Assembly: GCA_914767715.1 (NCBI GenBank)
Contig: OU612072.1
Span: 19,716,001 to 19,780,000 of the forward strand
DNA length: 64,000 bases
Source of the DNA: Membranipora membranacea
Lineage: Eukaryota; Bryozoa; Gymnolaemata; Cheilostomatida; Membraniporidae
Reading direction: 5' to 3'
The position numbers were made by a program, and so were the translations under genes. Below the pieces are notes generated by a model. It saw nothing but the letters and a program-made list of their open reading frames with translations, ran no database searches and had not been told where the DNA came from. The number at the start of each line of letters is the position of its first letter. Position 1 is the stretch's first letter. Shown in pieces: positions 56,620-64,000 of this stretch.

Positions 56620-59600
56620 TCAGCAAGCAGCAGCGAACTTATCGCTTGCTTCCCCAGTCCTCATATCGATATAAATCGCCTGACATTTCCCGCAAAAGGA
56701 TGTGAAGCACATGATATTTTTATTTGAGCAGCCGGCGCAGGGATTGAAGGGGCAGGGCTCATACGGTCGGTCAGCCGGACAGCCTGTGACCTGATTGAGT
56801 CCCGGTAGTTCTCGGTTGAATAGAGCGGCGAAAGCTTTTTTGTGATGGTCAGTGTCAATACGATTGTGGGTTTCCTCTATACGTTCCATAGCTGATTGAT
56901 CGGGATATCTGTGGTTCTCTGTCTCCGAAGTGATCACAGGAATGTGATTACTCATATCTGGTTGCTGATGAGATTCTAATACTGTAAGAGAAAACAAATA
57001 CAGTTCAAAGAGCTGAAAATCAGGTATTAGCAATGTTTGTCATCAACAAGTATTTTATATCGTGTCTGCAGTCCTATGTAATAAGCTTGAGAAGTCTTGC
57101 TTTCTACTTTTGATAAAGTGTACAGGAATATAATTTCACAAAAAGTTTGCTTGCTGTGTTCAGATCTTAACTATAGGGTAATCATCAAGTTTAGTTTTGA
57201 ATATAGTGGTGAAGAATGTAAGTAAAGTAACTACCTGAACTGCCTGAATCCTTGCTGCTCTTTCTATTGATTCTCTCCTCTCTGTTCCTCAGTTTCTGAT
57301 CTTTACTGTAGCACTCTCGTTTACATTCCTTTTTACTATCGAAGCTGTTACCCTCTAATTCAGCACATCCCCAGAACTTGCGGCATCTTCCCTTTTTAGA
57401 GTCATAGTAATACCTCTTGGATAGCTTTTCACACATAAATGTGTATCTGGGCTTTGGTAGTGAGCAAACATCTTCTGGGGCTAGGAAGAGATAAAGTTGA
57501 ATCGTTAAAATAACAGCAATTTTTCAATGAGTGCATATTCTCAGCGAGAAAAAACGGGCGCACTCAATCTAATTTTTTACCATTGTAATTTCCAGCAGTT
57601 AATAGAAGTATAAATCTTTAAAGTTTTTGTGAAAGTCAGGAAAAACTCCCTTGTCCTCACCTTTGCATAGAGCCTTGAATGAGCAGATATCAAATATGCA
57701 TTCTCTCTTTACTTCACAAGTACTTCCTCCGAAGCATTTCACTCCCTGAAATAATAATAAGTACATAATATAATAGAATTCATAAGGACAGCAATAAGAA
57801 GCGTGTTTGTACACTGCTCGATGTTACATGTTCAGCAAGGTTACTCCAAAACGATCAAGGATATAGATTGTGAATCTGCAAGCTGCTGGCTGTCATTTTA
57901 GGGCTTTATTGTTTGCATGTTTTGATCTGTTGATCAGCTGATTTCACATGCTGATAACTGCACCAAATTTTTTTAACGTTACTATCAATCTGCGAGGAGA
58001 GAAATTCATTCTTAATTTTTTTGTTCCCAGCTGTTTTGCATGCATCGAGGCAAACATATGGCACAAAAAATCGGGGCTTCTGGTATACAGGGCTAGGTTC
58101 ATCAAAGTTCATCCCGATCAATGCTGAATGCTACAAACATTCCAAATATCTTACTCAATAATATCACAAATTTCTCATCTTTTTTGCTGAGTTTATCGAT
58201 GGCATATTTTAAATGCTACAAACAAATACTGCCTTGTCAACATGTTTATGACACAGAAATTTTCAATTAATTTTTTACAGATGTTAATATTTATTTTATG
58301 AGAATATAAATAGTTCCTGTGAGCGGGCTGTGAGTGATATCGCTGATTGAATTATAGTACATAAATTAGTGCAAATCAGCGAGTGACCCCCCTCCCCTCC
58401 CTTTCAAGTAAACTTATATGATAAACTGCTAGTAGAAATTATATGTTGTTATGATTTGGGGAAATTGTGCCTTTGGGGCCAAGGATGATGAATCAACTAT
58501 TCAGAGTACGAGTCGTTTCTGTCATGTGTGAAAATTCTTGTCGGTACATCAGAAGAAATGTGCCAAAATGTTTAAAATGCACTTTAGTTCAATTAATTCA
58601 AATTTAGCTAGGGTGATATATTTTTTCCCAGTCCCAGTTGCAACATCCTGTTTGTAGAATTCCAGCCACATCTAAAGTTTTCCAAACTGTTTTCCAGCAC
58701 TCACCTCGCATGGGTCGAAGCATTTGCATAATTCTTTGCCTTCAACATCAGTTCGGAAGCCATTTGGACAGGATAATTTGCAGTCCCATTCCTCTGCAGC
58801 TGTCTCCTCACTCTCCGTGAGCTCGGACTCTTCATGAGGAGGTAAATACCACGGTAGACTTCCCTCGTCGGCCTGGTATACCGCCTCCTCCTCCGGCGCA
58901 CCAGCAGGTAATACATCTATAAATAAAATATACTTAATAATAAATGTGTGCAAAGATGAGATAATTTTAAAGCAAAACCTACACAAAATGACTGCTTCAT
59001 CTTTGTGATGATTTTAGTACCTCCAAAGATGATTATAAACTTTGTTGTTGCGATAAATGATGATTAGTTTGAATAGGATGTAGCTTGTAACTTTCATGTC
59101 CAGTTTGAGAGGCAAGGCCAGAGAATGCCAACCAATTTTAGCTTCAAAAGACGGAAATTCGATAAACTTAGACCTCGTTAATTAGGAAATTCCGCTTTCA
59201 ACCAGCTCATCTAATTTTAGCATTATATCAATCAGCCGAAGAAGCATAAATTTATAGATGACCTTTAATTTTTATTTGATTTGGAGTTTCGCCGTGTGAT
59301 ATTTAGATGCGTCTAACACGCCTTGTACTGTTAATAACTGCCTAACCCAGCAGTTTCGTTTGGGTGTGGGGTAATGGGAGATTTGTTTCTCTAGCTGTAA
59401 AAACATACACCTTTCATTCTCTGACATGATCAAACTACAATGAGCACACTTTGCTTGTTTATATAACAACAGGTATCACATTTATGATAAGTGAAGTCAT
59501 CGCGGGTTCAGCTGAAAGACGACTCCTCACATCACTCATTAAAGGACCACCCAAAGTTTTGCCTTAGTTTAGAACACCCATACGGAAATCTAGGGGCTCT

Positions 59601-61850
59601 ATAAATGCTCATTGCCAAAGATTGTTGAAATAATCGTGAAGCGCCGAACATTTAATTCGTCTTCATGGATTTAATCGGGAACCTCGGAAAGTGGCGCCAC
59701 ATCGTGTGCTGCCATTCGACAGTCAACATAATTTAACAGCGATATTGTCACACTGTTACCCATTTCACCTCCCTCTACTATTTATCTTACTATAGATTTT
59801 GCCAAAACGAATTAGTCCTTAAAAAATCGGCCATAATATTTATATAAAAGCGTATTGGGTAGGAGTGTGTAAACATGTTGTTCTAAGAAATAAGTTTGTG
59901 TATGTTGGAATTTTTGGGATTATTTGTATTGAAGCGAGTAAATGCTCTGGAGAAAATGGCTACGTCAAATATTTCTAAAGCTAATCACCCCTTAAAATAA
60001 CAGTTTAGGAATTAGCAATTGTTTATTTTGAACACTACTTTGAAAAACTTAACCAGCCCCTCGTAAAAATCATAGCCTTCAAATCTCAGTGGAATTCCCC
60101 GCTGCTATGACAGCTAAGGGTGACAATGACATATGTAAGCAGGTGCCCCTGTTGGCAGGTTGGCTAGAGGCGACTGACTTTAGCACTTGACAGGTGGGCG
60201 AGCACTGCCAATGCTAGGTCACCTGTATGACCCGGAGCTAATTGTATTAATTACTGAATCATGGAATGTATTCAATTGTTAGATTGCGTTTTGTTTAAAA
60301 ACTTTGAAAATTCCATTTCTTTGTTTTCAGTTCAAACTGATTTTCTTACAGCCATCAACTCATTAGGATATTGAATTCACTAATTGATTTTACAAGTATA
60401 GCTAATGAGGTGCATGTTAAAATCCGATCAGCTCTATGATTGTTGGGTGGTCGGTACTGAATTGTCTCGCCTTCATAACTGGACTTGTGTTTGAGAAATG
60501 TTTAACGTGACAACAGTGACGTTCAACTTGTCAAAAATCCGCATCAGTTTTGGAGATTATTGTGCTCATTTTAGTTTCCCACTCAATTATTAATCTCTAA
60601 AGAGTCATTTACTTTATGGGTGATAACCTTTCATTGGTTTTACACTTAGTTTCGCTTTTCTTAGTTATCACAAACAAGCAAGGCCATTTAAAACTGATGC
60701 TATCGATTATCAAATTCATCTCAGGAGCATCTCGTCATCGATTTATAAACTATTTATTATTTACTCAAGGTTGTTCCGGAAAAAGAACAATCGGCGCTTC
60801 TTCACGATGAACTAGTTGTCAGCCCAAGCTTGAAAATTAGTCTTAAATTATAAAATTTTGTCTGCTTCCAATGAGGAGGGTATAGTAATTACTCTACTTA
60901 GTTAAACAGGCGCGAGTAACTCGTTTAGTGTGACGTCGAAATAAGAGCCAAATGTGCATCCGATTTTCAATAAGAGTGAAACTTTCCCCTAATTGTCCGC
61001 AAGCATTAACAGGATAGATGAATTCAGTTAAATAATTTACTAGCAGCAGGTACTTTCAACTTATTAAGTCCAAAATACTCTATGAGACTTGATATATATT
61101 TTCAAAATTTTCGAAATTTTTGTCAAATTTCAATTTACAATACTCATCAAGGCTGGACTCATCCCATAGGTACACATGAAGAGTATCCCACAATGCATCA
61201 CTGGATCTTCCAAGAAATCAGTAGCGAGAAACATTAACCTGATTTCTTTGGAATTTCCAGTCTGTTGCATTGTGGGGCCTGTGCATAGTAAAAGAGTTTG
61301 TACTTACAATTTGGTTGATGTTTGTATTTGACGACAGAATTGCTCTTTGCTGTGTGAGGTAGCGATGTAGGTATTGAGTTCTGAATGATGAAATGGAATG
61401 GATTCTCTATTAGCCTGACTTTGGGTCTGTTCGTCTCATCAGCCCCGGAGTTATGTCTCTGTAAGTGATACGACTGAACGTAGTGAGCCTGTAAAAAGAC
61501 AACTCCAATAATCTTATCATAGAAAACTTTTAGAAATCTTATGACTTAAATTTCTCTGAGCCTTCCACAAAGGAGTACTTCTTGCTTCCGTGTATCATAC
61601 TTTCATCAATTCTTTGTGGGTCCTCACAGATAAAGAGTTGTTTATACTTTAAACTACCTGTTAGATCCCTTCATTATAGAGTAACTACAAATAATTACCC
61701 AATTGCAGAGCCTCACAAAATGTATAAAGACAACTTCTAAATAAAGTGATGTTAAGTGTAAGATTCCATAAAACTTACAAAAAATATAACTGTAATAAAT
61801 AGGATATCTGTGAGCTTCACCGAGCACCGTGTCGACATGTATTGAGTCAT
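56620..61850 (-). CDS. Secreted cysteine-rich protein with antistasin-like and Kunitz-like modules
   Basis: Six exons (61850-61779, 61488-61308, 58916-58714, 57745-57661, 57480-57235, 56981-56620; phases 0,1,0,1,1) encode 382 residues. Exon 1 gives a short signal peptide (ILFITVIFF, about residues 16-24). Exon 3 has an acidic stretch, then an antistasin-like half module (DCKLSCPNGFRTD..GKELCKC...C). Exon 4 encodes a 28-residue unit with five Cys. Exon 5 is Kunitz-like (KRYYYDSKKGRCRKFWGC...NSFDSKKECKREC), but loop spacings differ from BPTI and Glu follows the second Cys where an inhibitory Lys/Arg would sit. Exon 6 ends in a Cys-rich module (CPFNPC...C....CF.SFCGKCQAIYID) of a kind I associate with extracellular-matrix or protease-inhibitor-like proteins of marine invertebrates. 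Role: secreted or matrix protein; strong trypsin inhibition is unlikely from the P1 residue. Exact family not recognised. Confidence 0.83.
61187..61276. mobile_element. Foldback element with CCCACAATGCA ends, copy 2
   Basis: CCCACAATGCATCACTGGA at the left faces TCCAGTCTGTTGCATTGTGGG-type sequence at the right; inside, CCAAGAAATCAG pairs with CTGATTTCTTTGG. It lies in intron 2 of the Kunitz-like gene, 31 bp past the exon 2 donor. Related to 31156-31261; both copies are preceded by GAGTAT. Confidence 0.75.
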
Positions 61851-64000
61851 TTTATGATTCTTTATTTTGTTGGATTTTCGCTGATGATCGCTATGTGTAG
61901 CTGGTGATGCTTCTTCTACGCTGAAGTATGATATCCGAGTTTTTTCAAAAAATTTAAGTTCCTCTTATGAAATGATTATCTCAAAATGTCAGAGTTGTAT
62001 GAATGCTGGACCAGTTGGTTTGCCTGAATGTTCAGTAATAATGTTATCCACATAGCATTACTGTGTTTATATAAGAGCAGAGATTTCTTTACATCACATA
62101 TTATTATCAGAAACTACATTATAACAGGTATGTATATATTACCACTTCAAAAGTATTCAAATCATGTCCAATCAGCATTCGTAGATTGACGGAATTTTGA
62201 CATTACAAGGTATAGCCTCAGATCTGACACTGTCATTCTGACCAGTGCGGGTGTCAGACAGAACCCCGGGTATGAAATAAAACCAGTGTAAACCATAAAG
62301 ATGAGCTGATAAAGTTGTAAAAATAGTTCCGCTGCCAATTATTTATGCTGCCAGCAAAATTATCATTCGTACAAAACCATCACATTTCTCAGTTTCCATA
62401 TAAATCGACACCCCTCCCGACATCAATTAGGAAATCGTAGATACTAGGGCAATAAATTCCTATCACTTAGCTGTCAATTCTGACATACCAAACAGGTAGC
62501 TTGCTACAAAAATATAAATGCAGAATACGTAATTCTGCATATTTCAAATAGCCTTATGTCTATATTTACATAAATGAATCACAAGGGAGTAATTAGCTAA
62601 TCTAAGGAGGTATTTAGATTGAGACTTCAATTTTGTCATAGCGTCTACTCAAATTAGGGCTGCACAGTTTTTTACCAAACTTTTAAGTAGTTATTTTACA
62701 ACATTTAATAACATTGACTAAATACTGAATAATTACGAAACCGCATCTCCTATAATTCTCAATTCATTATCTTTATGGTCCCATGGATTTCACATCGACT
62801 TTAGCGGTTATTGGATCATGGAAATAGCGTTGGTTCCATTTTCGTAGGTATCAGTTTCTGTTTGGGAGTGGATGAATGGACGGCATCAATACATATGATG
62901 TCAGGAGGCCCAAGTTAAATATTCATGGCCATCTGACCTTTTTGGATTTTTTCATCATGGAAGCCGTAAGCAATGATTAGAATTGAGTATGGACACCTGC
63001 ATTCAAAGCAGGAAATCGATCCACGGAAATGGATGAAATGAACTCTCCGAGAGTTATCATCAATGGGCTGGTCTGTTGCTCTCATTGAAAATTTCAAGTT
63101 TGACAAAAAGGTATGCCAAGTTTGTGTCAATATAGAACTTAATAAAATGATTTAAAATGAAACATAAATGAATAGCTGCGCAGCTCTACCTTTGTTTTAT
63201 TAATAAGTTTTGAGAGGAGTGGAGATAATACCCGGACATAATCAGGATATTTATGACTAACTCTGCCGGTGTGGTAGAGTACAGAAATGAAACAGGAACA
63301 ATTGCAGTGTGCTTGGCTCAGATTTCTTATTCACTCTAAAGTGCAGTATGTTGGATTGATGTGCGTTTTATTTATTTTTAGATGTCGACCCCTCTTGGTT
63401 GGAAGGTGGCCCGCTTATCTCCCTAGTATTGACCAGGATACAAAGTTAAATCAGGAAATATCAGACCAGGATGTTACTGTGACTCCTTCTCATTATATAA
63501 TACTGAGACAGAGGTGATGTTGTATTAACCAGACTTATTTTGATATACGCTGACGGAATTGCTGCATTTGACCGATCTGACTGTTATTGTATTTAATAAT
63601 TAATATTTCTATGTACAGTGAGCATCTAAAAAAAAATTTTGCACACACTCACCCAAATTCACAGTCTATTGGCGATGTCTTGGAAGTTGTCCCTCTTTGT
63701 TTTAATAAAATATTGACATGGTGAGCTTATTAATAATAATATCCTCAGACAGCGATGATAAACTCTCACCGAACTAAACCAAACCATGTTCCTGGCTCTA
63801 GAACATTCGGATTATGCAGCTGGCTTCTATTGAAATATGCATTGTTGGAGGATGACGAAATTGGCCGCGCCCATAGTCATTCCTGAATCGGTACTTGCCC
63901 ACCACTGCCTTGGCTAGGTCTTTGCGGAACGGGACTCAACTTACCGAAGGCCAACTATAAATTTGCAATGAAAATATCCCTTCCTTATGAATTAACACAA
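61851..64000. other. Upstream region of the Kunitz-like gene and window end
   Basis: No confident gene. Around 63381-63520 an AG acceptor (TTTATTTTTAG) precedes an open frame ending SHYIILRQR, but nothing supports it as an exon. A diverged SINE body phrase (GCGGAACGGGACTC) lies near 63925. Otherwise nothing recognised. Confidence 0.4.

Noticed and set aside
63287-63517. Possible exon near the window end ending SHYIILRQR.
   Set aside because: An acceptor-like AG precedes it, but no donor, partner exon or family match was found; left unannotated as a gene.

Overview
The window is nuclear DNA from an invertebrate animal. Genes are split by spliceosomal introns with GT..AG ends, introns run from about 180 bp to 2.4 kb, gene density is roughly one per 8-10 kb, and intergenic and intronic DNA is AT-rich and full of short non-autonomous transposable elements and tRNA-derived SINE-like units. 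A sponge or other non-bilaterian would fit the diverged but complete orthologues, but the sequence alone does not fix the phylum. All gene models below were built by hand from reading frame, splice sites and intron phase; no transcripts or searches were available.

Layout, left to right. (1) 3.6-14.0 kb, + strand: an unrecognised gene whose core looks like a P-loop ATPase of the DUF927 / superfamily-3-helicase type (diverged Walker A, Walker-B-like and sensor-1-like segments). Its 3' end carries a tandem array of tiny frame-preserving exons (63 and 45 bp), multiplied by recent ~1.1 kb duplications. This is the most unusual locus here. (2) 15.6-16.4 kb: a ~101 bp minisatellite. (3) 18.4-20.8 kb, +: a three-exon single-pass immunoglobulin-type receptor-like gene; a 5'-truncated, frameshifted copy of its last exon and 3' UTR lies at 27.4-28.5 kb. 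(4) 30.5-35.9 kb, +: ZDHHC12-type protein S-palmitoyltransferase, six exons. (5) 37.2-46.7 kb, -: protein farnesyltransferase beta subunit (FNTB), ten exons, convergent with ZDHHC12. (6) 47.6-53.8 kb, +: mitochondrial ribosomal protein L28 (MRPL28), six exons, head-to-head with FNTB across ~0.9 kb. (7) 56.6-61.9 kb, -: a six-exon secreted cysteine-rich protein with an antistasin-like module, a Kunitz-like module and a C-terminal Cys-rich module.

The rest is mostly mobile DNA. At least seven small inverted-repeat families occur in two or more copies, mostly inside introns. Three elements with inverted ends (2.57-2.90, 7.24-7.87 and 24.64-25.29 kb) each enclose one or two tRNA-like A-box/B-box units; two of them are near-complete palindromes with two tRNA-like units in opposite orientation. 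That recurring architecture is the second feature worth follow-up.

Functionally the conserved genes are housekeeping (protein palmitoylation, protein farnesylation, mitochondrial translation). The two secreted or membrane genes and the ATPase-like gene are the lineage-specific part.
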